Below, piece after piece: positions 30,264 through 42,300 of a DNA stretch of 64,000 nt. The notes under the pieces are model-generated. The model saw only the letters and a program-made list of their open reading frames with translations, was not told where the DNA came from and made no database searches. Every line of letters starts with the position of its first letter. The first letter of the stretch is position 1. The position numbers and the translations under genes were made by a program. The stretch covers positions 1,115,467 to 1,179,466 of the forward strand of contig CM045734.1 of NCBI GenBank assembly GCA_024760905.1, in the 5' to 3' direction. This DNA comes from Plotosus lineatus. Lineage: Eukaryota; Chordata; Actinopteri; Siluriformes; Plotosidae.

Positions 30264-30329
30264 AATCACACCCCAGCACACTAATCACACCCCAGCACAC
30301 TAATCACACCCCAGCACACTAATCACACC
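30264..30329. repeat. 19-bp tandem repeat, 3.5 copies
   Basis: Unit AATCACACCCCAGCACACT at 30264, 30283 and 30302, with a partial unit to 30329. It lies about 115 bp after the STRN4 stop codon, so probably in its 3' UTR. Confidence 0.93.
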
Positions 30330-30454
30330 CTCAAAATGTTCTTCCTGTCAGTGTAGCTACATTAACACTCCAATATGGAAACTGCAGGCTGAACGAAGCT
30401 TGAGAGCTCGAATTCGGTTCTCTGGCTCTCCTTTCATCGTGATACACCAAATAC

Positions 30455-30489
<35 letters not shown>

Positions 30490-30493
30490 TATA

Positions 30494-31986
30494 CTAGTCC
30501 TTCTCAAAAAATTAGCATATTGTGATAAAGTTCATTATTTTCTGTAATGTACTGATAAACATTAAACTTTCATATATTTTAGATTCATTGCACACCAACT
30601 GAAATATTTCAGGTCTTTTATTGTTTTAATTCTGATGATTTTGGCATACAGCTCATGAAAACCCAAAATTCCTATCTCAAAAAATTAGCATATCATGTTC
30701 AGGTAGTCTAAACGAGCTATTAACCTAATCATCTGAATCAACCAATTAACTCTAAACACCTACAAAAGATTCCTGAGGCTTTTAAAAACTCCCAGCCTGG
30801 TTCATTACTCAAAACTGCAATCATGGGTAAGACTGCCGACCTGACTGCTGTCCAGAAGGACATCAATGACACCCTCAAGCAAGAGGGTAAGACACAGAAA
30901 GAAATCTCTGAGCGAATAGGCTGTTCCCAGAGTGCTGTATCAAGCCACCTCAGTGGGACGTCTGTGGGAAGGAAAAAGTGAAAGAAGGGCCAATTCCAGA
31001 CCTTGGGGGACCTGTGGAAGCAGTGGACTGGGCTACAGGTGCCGCATTCCCCAGGTCAAGCCACTTTTGAACCAGAAACAGCGGCTGACCTGGGCTACAG
31101 AGAAGCAGCACTGGACTGTTGCTCAGTGGTCCAAAGTATTTTTTTTCGGATGAAAGCAAATTTTGCATGTCATTCGGAAAACAAGGTGCCAGAGTCTGGA
31201 GGAAGACTGGGGAGAAGGAAATGCCAAAATGCCTGAAGTCCAGTGTCAAGTACCCACAGTCAGTGATGGTCTGGGGTGCCATGTCAGCTGCTGGTGTTGG
31301 TCCACTGTGTTTTATCAAGGGCGGGGTCAATGCAGCTCGCTATCAGGAGATTTTGGAGCACTTCATGCTTCCATCTGCTGAAAAGCTTTATGGAGATGAA
31401 GATTTCATTTTCCAGCACGACCTGGCACCTGCTCACAGTGCCAAAACCACTGGTAAATGATTTGCTGACCATGGCATTACAGTGCTCAGTTGGCCTGCCA
31501 ACTCTCCTGACCTGAAGCCCATAGAGAATCTGTGGGATATTGTGAAGAGAAAGTTGAGAGACACCAGACCCAACACTGTGGATGAGCTTAAGGCCGCTAT
31601 TGAAGCATTCAGGGGCTCCATAACACCTCAGCAGTGCCACAGGCTGATTGCCTCCATGCCACGCCGCATTGAAGCAGCCATTTCTGCAAAAGGATTCCCG
31701 ACCAAGTATTGAGTGCATAACTGAATATAATTATTTGAAGGTTGACTTTTTTGGATTAAAAACACTTTTTTTATTGGTAGGATGAAATATGCTAAATTTT
31801 TGAGATAGGAATTTTGGGTTTTCATGCGCTGTCTGCCAAAATCATCAGTATTAAAACAATAAAAGACCTGAAATATTTCAGTTGGTGTGCAATGAATCTA
31901 AAATATATGAAAGTTTAATTTTTATCAGTACATTACAGAAAATAATGAACTTTATCACAATATGCTAATTTTTTGAGAAGGACTAG
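30494..31986 (+). mobile_element. Tc1-like element with both long terminal inverted repeats; transposase broken
   Basis: 1493 bp between TA dinucleotides (30492-30493 and 31987-31988). Inverted ends of about 200 bp start CTAGTCCTTCTCAAAAAATT. Transposase ATG at 30823 gives MGKTADLTAVQKDINDTLKQ and the helix-turn-helix, then TGA at 30979-30981; a deletion relative to the copy at 20374 follows. The catalytic region is present in one frame: FFSDESKF (first Asp, about 31149), FQHDLAPAHSAK (second Asp), then NSPDLKPIENLWDIVKRKL (Glu), ending ...FPTKY at 31712, interrupted by TGA at 31458-31460 where Trp is expected. It cannot encode active transposase but its ends may still be mobilised in trans (inference). 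Confidence 0.93.
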
Positions 31987-32096
31987 TACACTTTTGCACC
32001 CACAGTCTCATCCTCATTAAAAACATTCACACACTCTCGCACCATCAATGTCACCCTCATTCAAACACACACACACGAACACAGTCTCACTCAAAC

Positions 32097-32170
32097 ACCC
32101 ACACACTCGAACGCTCACAGACACATTCATTCTCACACACACACACACACACACTTTTTTTTTTTTTTAA
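32097..32170. repeat. CA-rich simple repeat with poly-T
   Basis: (CA)n near 32134-32153 followed by a T run to 32168, in STRN4 3' flank. Confidence 0.85.
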
Positions 32171-32311
32171 CACACTCACTCTCACATACTTTTAACACTT
32201 ACTTTCTGTGCTACGCCCCCAAATGCCTAATAGACATAGTAAACAATTCCACAATTAACCTCAAATAAACCAATGAATAAAACTTAAGAATGATGGAAAT
32301 GCTGCAATGGC

Positions 32312-32392
32312 CTCGCCCAGAGTTAGCTAAGATGGGCACCAGCCTCCCTGAGACCCTAATTAGGATTAAGCGATTCAGAAAATGAATGAATG
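32312..32392 (+). mobile_element. SINE 3' tail fragment
   Basis: Keeps only CCTCGCCCAGAGTTAGC, GATGGGCACCAGCC, CCCTAATTAGGATTAAGCG and AATGAATGAATG. Confidence 0.82.
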
Positions 32393-32805
32393 AAGGAAAC
32401 CAGTCCAAAACAATTGACAGTTAAAAGTCAGAATGTAAGTTTTGATAATACCAAACTCTGATGCTGCTCTTGTCTTTTCTGCGGAATTTGTGTGTGCTGT
32501 CAGCGAGCGTGTGGATTTATTACATCCGTTCGTCTCCCCGCCCGAGTGAGGCGGGGGTTACATAAACGTTCTGGTCCAATGTATAGATTCTATACACAAC
32601 TAATTTATATGCCATGACGAAGAGCTGTTAAAATCCTAAATGAGATAAAAGCCGTAGATGAACCACTGCAGTGGTGATTTCGAGATGATTATGCAGGAGT
32701 TTTATTGTTTACAGGAGTGAGTGGCATGTTCTATCACTTCTGTTGGCTGGTGAATCTGCTTTCTTCCTTTTTACTCTCGGGAAAGAAACCAGATTGCATT
32801 AACAT

Positions 32806-32870
32806 CACACACACACAGACACACACACACAGACACACACACACAGACACACACACACACACACACACAC
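32806..32870. repeat. (CA)n with regular GACA interruptions
   Basis: Three blocks of ACACACACACAGAC followed by pure CA. Confidence 0.93.
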
Positions 32871-32879
32871 GTTTCATGT

Positions 32880-34870
32880 CTGCACACGTCTTATCTGGAT
32901 AATACATCCCGGACTGTGTATCCATGGTCCCACACTGTCCCTGTGTGTTTTGGATTCTGTACAGAACTCAGATTTTCATTCTGATATCTCCTTCTTTTTC
33001 AGCCCGTGTAATGTATTTAATGTACAACATGATATATGTGTTTTACATTCACCACCATACTTTCATATCCATAATCACAAAATATTCTATAATAATCTGC
33101 CTGATAGAGATTTGTTTTTTTTTGTAATTAGAGAAGGTTTGCTGAGTCCAGGATCATTTTAATTTACTGTCGGATGCATTTCTTGGACTGTGCTGTTCAC
33201 TGTCTACAAACTTTGGTGCTAAATTGTTCAGTATCACAGAAGCATAAGAAGGTGAATTATTTAAAATTCGGTTTTTCTGTCTGTTCAGCCTTATTATTTT
33301 ACCAACCAGGTCCAGAATTACCAGCTACCATTCTTCCCACACAAGTACAAATCTGTGTTGGTGAATAAAACATGAGGTCGTGCAGCAGTTAGCGAGTTTG
33401 TTGAAACCGACCTGCTGCACCGCTGACTCTCAGCACTACATCACATCACTTTATACACTGTGGTGTTTTCGCACTGCTTCAGTTGCCCTCGCTGCCCACT
33501 GTCGGCCCAAGACATGCGATGTAATGTTTGATGATTTATGTGGTTTTTATATCTGGTTGTTTTAAAGGTTGTATCAGCCATGAGCAGATCAGGGAGACAT
33601 TAATTTCGGAGCCAGTTCTAAAACTTTCATGCAGAAAATTAAACACTTTTATGAAGAGAAGTCCATTATAATCCAGGACTGTTAATAAGAACTTTGGTTC
33701 TGTGTAGCAGCATTTCATGTGTTTTCCTGAACTCTCAAAAAGAACACAAAGTGACACATTTGGACACGTCAGTGTGATTATCTGCCTCCTTTTAAATAAA
33801 AGAAAAAACCAAAACAAACAAACAAACAAAAGGTCACCAAAGCTCCCAGGGAAACCTGGAGAAGTTTCATATGTTCTCTTCATACACAGCAACACAGAAA
33901 ACCTGCCGAGGAAAAGGACTGAACATTCAGCATCATCCATTTAAGTAGCTTTAGACTTTTGAATTTTTGTGGGGTGCAGAGGTCAAAGGTCATGTTTTGG
34001 ATGATTTTCCACTGCATTTATTCAGATTTCTTTCTGTCCATGAATTCAGACACTGCCAATGTTTATTAGCCTCCATTAGCATGTTTACGCAGAAGGATGA
34101 TGATGATGATGATGATTAACCCTTTAGTGACTTTATGACTTAATTTAATAACCATGTTAGATTAATCAGGTTTATCAATTAACTTTTAAGGGGTAACTTA
34201 TCACAAAACACTAATTAATAAATACCTTTAGGCCACATTAAAGGAAGTGATTTTAAAGGAATGATCAGCGTGCTTGATATGATAGACTACAGATGCATCT
34301 AGAGTTTTCCTGCACATCTCAGTCAGTGATTTTACTGTAACTCAGTAGGTTTATTAGGATTTATTAATCTGAATATATATCTTTATTTACTTTTCTTGAC
34401 ACGAATCATCATCTTCCAAACAATTGATGATAGGAGAGTCGTGCCGTGGGTGAATAAGTAGTTTTTATTCAGCGTCGAACCCGAGGTGCGATGGAACGAA
34501 AGATTAAACCTATTGTGATTTAAAGGTGAGTCAGTCGAGATCAAAGGGACTTGCTGTCTGGACTGAGTCTGTCTCTGTAATATTTTGTACATTACATTAT
34601 GCTGTATTGAAGCATTATTCTTTAACACCAGGGATCAAGGCCTGCATTTTATTTATTTTTATTTTGTTATACATATTTTTAAACTGCATTACAAGTTCTG
34701 TCAAATGAAACTATTGCATATTTCCTTTTGTTTCAGTTTGCAATGCTTATGTTTTTTTTTTTTTATTATTATGAACCTCAATAAAAATAAAGATGGTTTT
34801 GTACATGGAGTGCAATACATTTGTGTTTTATCGTGTGCTTTTTATTTCTGTTGAAAATAAATGTTATAAA
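32880..34870 (+). other. Low-repeat AT-rich stretch, possible distal STRN4 3' UTR
   Basis: About 2 kb without recognised transposons and without coding signs, unlike its surroundings. It contains candidate poly(A) signals AATAAA at 34780-34785 and 34856-34861, the latter preceded by a T-rich stretch and followed by GTTATAAACATG. A long STRN4 3' UTR ending here would have to include the Tc1-like element; a nearer signal could also be used. Confidence 0.3.
34856..34861 (+). terminator. Candidate poly(A) signal
   Basis: AATAAA about 4.7 kb after the STRN4 stop, with a second AATAAA at 34780. Assignment to STRN4 is inference only. Confidence 0.25.
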
Positions 34871-35079
34871 CATGATACAGTTGATCACATGACCACACCT
34901 AATTAACAACGTCCATCAATGTAAAACATTTACATTCAGATTCACTTGATGAGCCTTACCCTTTAATTCTGAACTAGTTCTGTTCACTAAAGTTCTATGA
35001 ACTGATTCAGATTAAAAATCAGTTTTATTATTAAATTCATGGACTGAAAGTTCAGTAGATGCATAAGTTTACACACCAT

Positions 35080-36330
35080 CCTCATCTTCATCATCATCTT
35101 CGGCTTAATACAGGGTCGGGTCACAGGAGCAGCGGCAGCCTAAACAGGGAGGTCCAGACGCTTCCTTCAGTGACCTCAGAACAGCCGAGAGACTATGTTC
35201 CTCTGGTGTACTCTGAGTCGACCCCAGGGTCTCTTCCAGGTTGGACATGCCCAAAACCCCACACCAGGGAGGCACTCGGGAGGCATTCTAACCAGATGCC
35301 CGAGCCACCGGAACTGGCTCCTCTCAATGCAGAGAGGCAACAGTTCTACTCCGAGCTTCTCCCGGATGGCTGGGCTTCTCACTCGATCTCTAAGGGAGAG
35401 CCCTGTTACCTGGTGAAGGAAGCTCATTTTAGCCACTTGTATCCGCAATGTTGTTCTTTTGGTCACTACCCAAGGCTTGTGACCATAGGTGATGGTTGGA
35501 ACGTAGATCGACTGGTAAATTGAGAGATTTGCCTTGCGGCTCAGTTCCCTCTGCACCAAGATGGACCGCTACAAGCTACGCTTTATAGCAGAGGCTGCAG
35601 CATTCTGCCTGTCCATCTCCGCCTTGATCCTTCCCTCACTCGTGAACAAGACCCAGAGATACTGGAACTCTGCCACTTGGGGCAGGACCTCATTCCTGAC
35701 CTGGAGGGTGCATTCCACCCCTTTCTGCCTGAGAACCATGGCCTCAGTCATGGAGGTGCTGATTTTCATCCTGACCACTTCACACTTGGCTGCAAATCGC
35801 TCTGATGAGAGCTGGAGGTCCCGGATTGATGAAGACAAAAGGACAACATCATTCGCAAAAGCAGAGATCAGATCCGATGACCAACAAACTAGAACCCCTC
35901 AACGCCTCGGCTGCGCGCAGAAATTCTGTCCATAAAAATTACGAACAGAATCGGTTACAAAGGACAGCCTGGGTGGACTCCAACTCTCACCAGAAACGAA
36001 TTCGACCTGTTGCTCCCAATGTGGACCAAACTCTGTCTCCGGTGATACAGAGACTGAATGGCCCATAGTTACTTCTGCATCCGAGGTTCAGCCATCGGTC
36101 GGATCCTCCTCTCCAGAGCCCTGAGATGTTCAGACCACTGAGGAGCTTTCTGACTACCTCGGTGACCTCAGCCACAGCAATGAGCGAATCTCCACCCAAA
36201 CCCCCCCGGGGTCTTCCTCCTCCCAAGAAGCCACGTTGGTGCGATTGAGGAAGTCCTCAAAGTATTCCTTCCACCTGCCAACAACATCCCCAGTCTAGGT
36301 GAGCAGCTTCCCACTTATACTGTAAACAGA
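35080..36330 (-). mobile_element. Rex3 LINE, 3' part on the minus strand
   Basis: The minus strand encodes the Rex3 C-terminal half: RISTSMTEAMVLRQKG-like and PQVAEFQYLWVLFTSEGR (35838-35569), then [20 protein letters not shown] and SQFRWLGHLVRMPPECLPGV (35559-35176). It ends near 35090 in ATGATGATGAAGATG. Stops and frameshifts are present. It lies between STRN4 and PRKD2, opposite to both. Confidence 0.85.
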
Positions 36331-36459
36331 ATTTGTGGTGAATATTATATATTTATTTAGTATTTCTGTAAAAGTTTACACATCCCTGTTAAAACTATTT
36401 TTGTGATGTTAGAGTGAAGCCATGATAGCATTATTAATATTGTGTTCTGCCTTTCAATG

Positions 36460-36645
36460 CTGAGGCTGGAACTACCAGGCAGAAGGCTCAGAGGAAGACC
36501 AAAGAGAAGATTTATGGATGTGGTGAAGGCGGACATGAAGGTCGTTGGAGTAAGAGTAGAAGATGCAGAGGATAGGGAGAGATGAAGGCAGATCATTTGC
36601 TGTGGCGACCCCTGAAGGGAACAGCCGAAAGAAAAAGAAGAAGAA
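36460..36645 (+). mobile_element. RTE LINE, short 3' end with exact target-site duplication
   Basis: Encodes LRLELPGRRLRGRPKRRFMD and ends GAAGGGAACAGCCGAAAG with GAAGAAGAAG. Flanked by the 16-bp duplication GTTCTGCCTTTCAATG at 36444-36459 and 36646-36661. Confidence 0.92.
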
Positions 36646-36661
36646 GTTCTGCCTTTCAATG

Positions 36662-38572
36662 TGACAAAACAAGAAAAACAAACTTTTAAAAGATGGAGGG
36701 TTTAAACCCGGTACCTTCTGTGGCATGTGAACGTCTACAGAATTAAAGACTCTGCTGCTGAAAGGTTTGGAGCTTGCATGTTTTACCACCTGGCTAGGAC
36801 TAAGGATATTTCTGCCATAAAAACCAGGAAAGGTCACCTTTAGTAAGAAAAACTGTTATTTAATCTAAACCTGCAGACTGAGTCAAAGTCAAAGAAATAG
36901 ATTTTAAAAGCAATAAAAATGGCACAACTGCCAGTTGAAGGTTTTCAGTTATGGTTTCATGAACATAATCATATGTTGGTTATATTGAAATGAGTCTATC
37001 TGAGAAAAGGTCTGGGGAACAGAAAAATGTAAAATGTCTTCGGCTTCACCAGCCTCGTCCTGTTCTGCACAACTGCCTCTGCAGCGGGGGAGGCTTTTGT
37101 ATTTTGCTTCCTTTTTTTATTTTTTTTTTAGGAAATTAAAATAAGCTGCTGGACGCTTGAATGATTTTAGTGTTGACATCTTGCTACAGATCGGTGTGCC
37201 GAAAGAGCTGGAACAGTCATCGGTCATGGAGATGCCGGACAGGGGTGCATGTACCCTCTCGAACGTAACACCTCTGAACTCAGTGATACCAGTCACAGGG
37301 CGCAAGAGTGGTTTGATTACCAACGAGTAGTCCATGACTTGATGAGGATGTTCCACATAAACAATCTTGACTAACTTTTCCTGGTCGGTGTTTTTAATAA
37401 GTGCTATGTATTCTGATTTTTTTTTTTTTATTATTATTATTTTTACAGTATTTACTATTTGTGATGATTGCAAAAGCACAAAATGCAAAAAACACCTAAA
37501 TAAATAAATCATAATTTAATAGGCATCAGTATGTTCCAGGCACTGGCAAACATAGTCATGTGATAGGTCTCTGAAGAGTAACATTATTTAAAAAATAAAC
37601 TGAACTAAATCGTCTTCATTTTTTGTTTTGTTTGCGAAAAAAAGACAAAACAATCAAATCATGATCCAGATTAGCAATTATTTTACCAAAAGTTAAAAAT
37701 GGTGATAACCATACTGTCCACATTTTGAACAGAGACCAAAACAGATTTGGAAAAACGAACACTAGCAATTCCAGATAGTATTACAGATAAAGAATCAAAT
37801 CTGTGGAACCAAGGATAAAGAAAGAAAGGCAGACCTTTTCCTGCATGAAGGGGTAAAAACTGAGTTACTGAGAAGGAGGGGCAGATGGGGCTGCAAAGAG
37901 CAAGGAAAGCCCCTTTAGAACTTCTGCTGTGGCCTACTGGCTCAGCACCCTGTCTGTTACTTCACTTCCTCCTCAGGCAAGCGGAGAGGTGGAGACAAGA
38001 GAGGGAGTGTTCACAAATTCTCAAGGCTGAACTGTTTAGTTCAACACAAGAAACCGAAACGGTTCAACTTGCAAAGCAAGCTCAACCAGGCGTCCTCTGG
38101 TGCCTTCATGGTTTCCTGTATTTGGAAGCCATCTTGTTCGGACAAGCTTATGCGATATTTCTTTTTTTTTTCTTTTTATTATTGCTGTACTTTTGACCAT
38201 TTTTCCCCCTTTGTGAGGCTCATGCTGAAGTTTGGACTTTCTCCCTCTGGAAGCGGCTTTAGAAGACCAGGGCAGGACGAGGTAGGGGGAGCCTGAGGGT
38301 GGAAAGGAGGAGGCTGTTTTTCGCAGAGAAGTTTAGGTGTTGCTCTCCCTTCACTTTCAAGTTTAAAAAATGAAAACCATTTTGTGAGGAAACTGAAGAA
38401 ACTCCCAAATATAATTAATGCTCTAGACATCATTTCCTGTCCCGTCAGGAGAACTCCACAAGCAGGACTCTCACAGTTGGAGTGTGTGAACTGTGCTGGC
38501 TTGTTTGTGTACTTCTTGCTTCTCCACAGTCCTTGGTCTTGCTCCACTGTTTGACTGCCTTTAACATTTCAG
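36662..38572 (+). other. PRKD2 upstream region, no coding feature assigned
   Basis: Low-repeat sequence presumably holding the PRKD2 promoter and a non-coding 5' exon. A minus-strand open frame at 37117-37512 has no recognised domain. No TATA box or CpG island can be called with confidence. Confidence 0.4.
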
Positions 38573-38897
38573 GATGGCCAACAGCAGCCCTGTGGGCATT
38601 ACAGCACCCGTGGCTCCGGTCTTCTTCCCTCCAGGTGGGTCTTCGCCCCCTGGCTTTTTGGAGACACAGCATGCCACAACGGTATCATTACCTGCTGTCT
38701 GTACGCCCAGCTTCCCCACCGTGGAGTCCTCTGTTTCCCAAGGGCCCAGTGGTACCAACATGTCCGTCATACCTGTCTCACCAGCTGGAGTGTCTTTTAT
38801 TATCCAGATAGGACTGACGCGAGAGTCCGTGCTTCTGCCCCAAACAGCGGATATCACATACGTCAAACAAATTGCCTGCTCCATCGTTGACCAAAAG
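38573..38897 (+). CDS. PRKD2: PRKD2 start-codon exon
   Basis: ATG at 38574-38576 opens 108 codons, beginning [20 protein letters not shown] and ending CSIVDQK at donor GTAAGT (38898). The sequence just before ATG, ...TTTAACATTTCAG/G, looks like a splice acceptor, so an upstream non-coding exon is likely (inference). The segment before the ubiquitin-like fold is rich in Pro, Ser and Thr and poorly conserved, as usual for PRKD2. Confidence 0.9.
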
Positions 38898-39342
38898 GTA
38901 AGTTTCAGATGAATAGTTCTTTGTTAATATTTTTATTTCTCGCAATAACTTTCACATGCCGAACCAGCTAGAACGTGGTTTTCTGGAAGAAGAGGGCTGA
39001 TCCTCTATTTATATCAGTTAGGAATTAAATTATTTTTGTTTAAATTGTTATTGTAAAACAAGAACTGAAAAATGCAAACTATTAAAACTGATCAAACAGT
39101 ATGTTAGTTTTTTTAATTGAACGAAAAGCTCCTGTAATGATGTGTTTGATTCGATTTGGTTTTCAGTTTGTTTTGAATCCTCCCCAGAACACCATTTCTG
39201 ACCAAGAGCCTTTAAACTGAGTTCAATTAAGCATTTCCATCCAACTCGAGATATTTTCCCACTGGGCTGTGAATCCGTGGTACTCCTGCCTGAGTAAACC
39301 AGCTACAAAAAAATAAAGGATAGAATTAAAATACATTTATAT

Positions 39343-39379
<37 letters not shown>

Positions 39380-42300
39380 TACAGATATAAAATCCCGAGT
39401 AAATGCAAGCTTGCAGTGATTATTCTGGAATGTGTACAGACTAAAGCTGAATAAATCCGTGAGTGTGAAAGGGCTTCATTGCTGGTGCAGAGACCGTAAG
39501 AGCTTCAGTCACAAAACGTTTTCAGCAGGTTCATGTTTCAGTAGCTACAGCAGATCTCTGCATGGAGATCTCTGGGACAGCAGTCAGTGAAATTGCTTGG
39601 AGACTTGATTCATTCATAGAAATGTTTGTGCATTAGAGTGCCGTGTGACAAACACTCCGGGTTAAGTTTATTAATAATGTTTAAAAAGACTTGGGTTGAT
39701 CAGAACGGAGTGTAAACTGAGGAGTCCAGCTCGGTAAGCCGGCATGAGACCATTCAGAGACTTACAACAACTTTCAAAATCGGTTCTGTCGGGATGAGGC
39801 GGTTGTTTCAGGAGCAGCAGTTTACTGATGCGTTGGGACCGAACCGTATACATGAGAAACAAATATTAAGCTTCTGTGAATCCCTTCACACTGTATCATT
39901 CACAAATCAGTGTCACACTTTAACGGAGTGGGCTTCGGCTTCTGCTTCAGGGATTTTTCTGGCTTGGTATTTCATTCCATTTACAGTATTTATAACTTCT
40001 TCTTTTCCTTTTCGGATGTTTCCCTCTTACAGGGGTCGCCACAGCAAATCATCGGATTCGCATGTTTGATTTGGCATAGGTTTTTATGTCAGATATAACA
40101 AAAATTATTAGGCAGTGATGGCCTGGTGGGTAAGGTTCTGGATCACTGATCCAGGGGGGAAAGGGGGGATGGTTGGGGGTTCAAGCCCCATTAGCAACGG
40201 TTGTCACTACTGTCCGCCCAGTGCACTAACTGGGTTATCAAAGGCTGGCCATGTCTCTCACTGTCTGTGGTGTGAGGTTCATGTAAAAATAACCATTGCT
40301 GACTTTTGTCAGGAGGAGCTGTATCGCCATCACGGTGTTTCTACCCTGAAATGGCCCGGTGAGCTGTCCAGAGTATACTCGCGCAGAGTCGGCTGGGATG
40401 GGCGCCTGTGACCTTAATTAGGATTGATTGGTTCCAAAAATTGTAATTTATCAGGAAGCAGAACAGTAATATAATAATCAAGCAACAAAACATTTAAGTT
40501 CGATACAAATTCGCAAAGCATAACATAAAAACACAGCCAAGAAAAAAAATAAACATATCTGTTTATACACACACACACACACACACACACAGAGCTGCAG
40601 TGAAAAGTCATTAAAATAAGACAGATGCATCCTGCTAACAGACGCAGTTACAAGTTAATAATGGGGAACATTATACACTTGAATAATAAGTCATGGAACA
40701 CAGAGCGGGAAGAAAAAATTACAAAAAACAAAAAAACAAAGCAGCAAAGGGATGTAATATGGGCCCGTTTATCGTCTTCAGCGTGAAGGAACACTGCAAA
40801 TCACAACACATTTTCAGACTGATCAGCCTTACTGTGAAGGGTGTGGTCTTTTCCAGGCCATACCTTTATCCACAGGAGACAAAGATTTACACTGGATAGC
40901 TTGAGGGATATTAATTTTTTTTTTTTTATTTATGTTATAAACGTCTGGCGGAAGACTGATTTAATTCAAACTGACTTCCTAACATCGACACGGAGTTTAT
41001 TTCTGTAAAATTGAGTGCGATTGATGAACACAGATGCATAATTTGTAAACTCGTGCTTGGGATTATACATCGTTTTAGGATGCTGTCTGTTAAGGCCTGT
41101 TTCCTGCCCAAAAATTAAACATCTTGGACAGACAGCAGGAGTTTAAAACTATTCAAAAAATAAATAACTAGACGTGTATTTGTACAAAAGCAGTACGGTA
41201 CATACAGCACGATGAGATGCTCCTGTTATTCATTACAATCATTCTAGAGCGTTTTCTGCGAGGAATATAAAGACAATAATATAATCATGCCAGTTTATGA
41301 TGATGATGATTTTTGATAATGATGCTTTCATGCAGTCAATGCTTTAAACTGGTGCTTCAGTGATACATATCTAATGAGCTCTAATCTCACAGCTTGGATT
41401 CTTCCTGCGTGTATTCTGATGTGGAAAGACAAAGAGATGAAATGAGAAGCCTTCCTCTGACATCGATCCCAGTCTGAGGAATGTCCTGTCCATTTACACT
41501 TTGTATACTTCAATGTAGTGTGAATCGAATGATGTCATCGCTTCTAGAACAACAGTAAATCTGAGCAAAAATAAACAGCACAAAAGTCAATGTAGCTAAC
41601 GTCTCAGACACATCTCAGACCTCCTGTCTCCCACAGTTCTCCCTGGAATCAAAATTCTTTATAATGATTTCAAGAAAGTAAATTCAGATCAGTGCGAGAG
41701 TAAAGTCAGTCATCATTCATTTTTTCATCGCATCGTTCATAAAGTACATTTAAATCCACCTTTCCGTTGAACATAGTCTTTCCTTGACAAACTAACAAAC
41801 CAAAATACAAGCAATTATCAGAAAACAAACCACAAACACCACAAATTCTGATACAAGACACAAAACATGTCAGCATGATGAAATCTGGTCAGAATTTAAA
41901 TGGGTAAAACACATCAGAGTGAATGTTCCCTCCAGTAAATTCACAAAAATCACAAAAGCCCTCGCATGAACAAATATCTTTATTCATCGTTATTTAATCT
42001 GAAATGGAAATTTAATGAAAGCTTGAATATTTAAAAACTATGTTTAGGGGTCGGAGGGGTCACATCAGAGGGGTGACACTCGCACAAACACCCACACCTT
42101 GGGGAGAGCTGAAACATCCAATTAATCGACTGTGCATGTGTTTGGACCGTGGGAGGAAAACCGGTGTACCCGGAGGAAACCCACGCAAGCATGAGGAGAA
42201 CATATAAACTCCACACAGAAACGCGCGAGCTGGCAATCGAACCCAGGACCTTCTTACTGTGATTTAGACGTGCAAACCACTACATGACTGTGCCATCAGT

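Noticed and set aside
37117..37512. 131-codon minus-strand frame upstream of PRKD2
   Set aside because: No domain recognised, and its C-terminus is a poly-lysine read from poly-T. A retroelement fragment is possible but unsupported.
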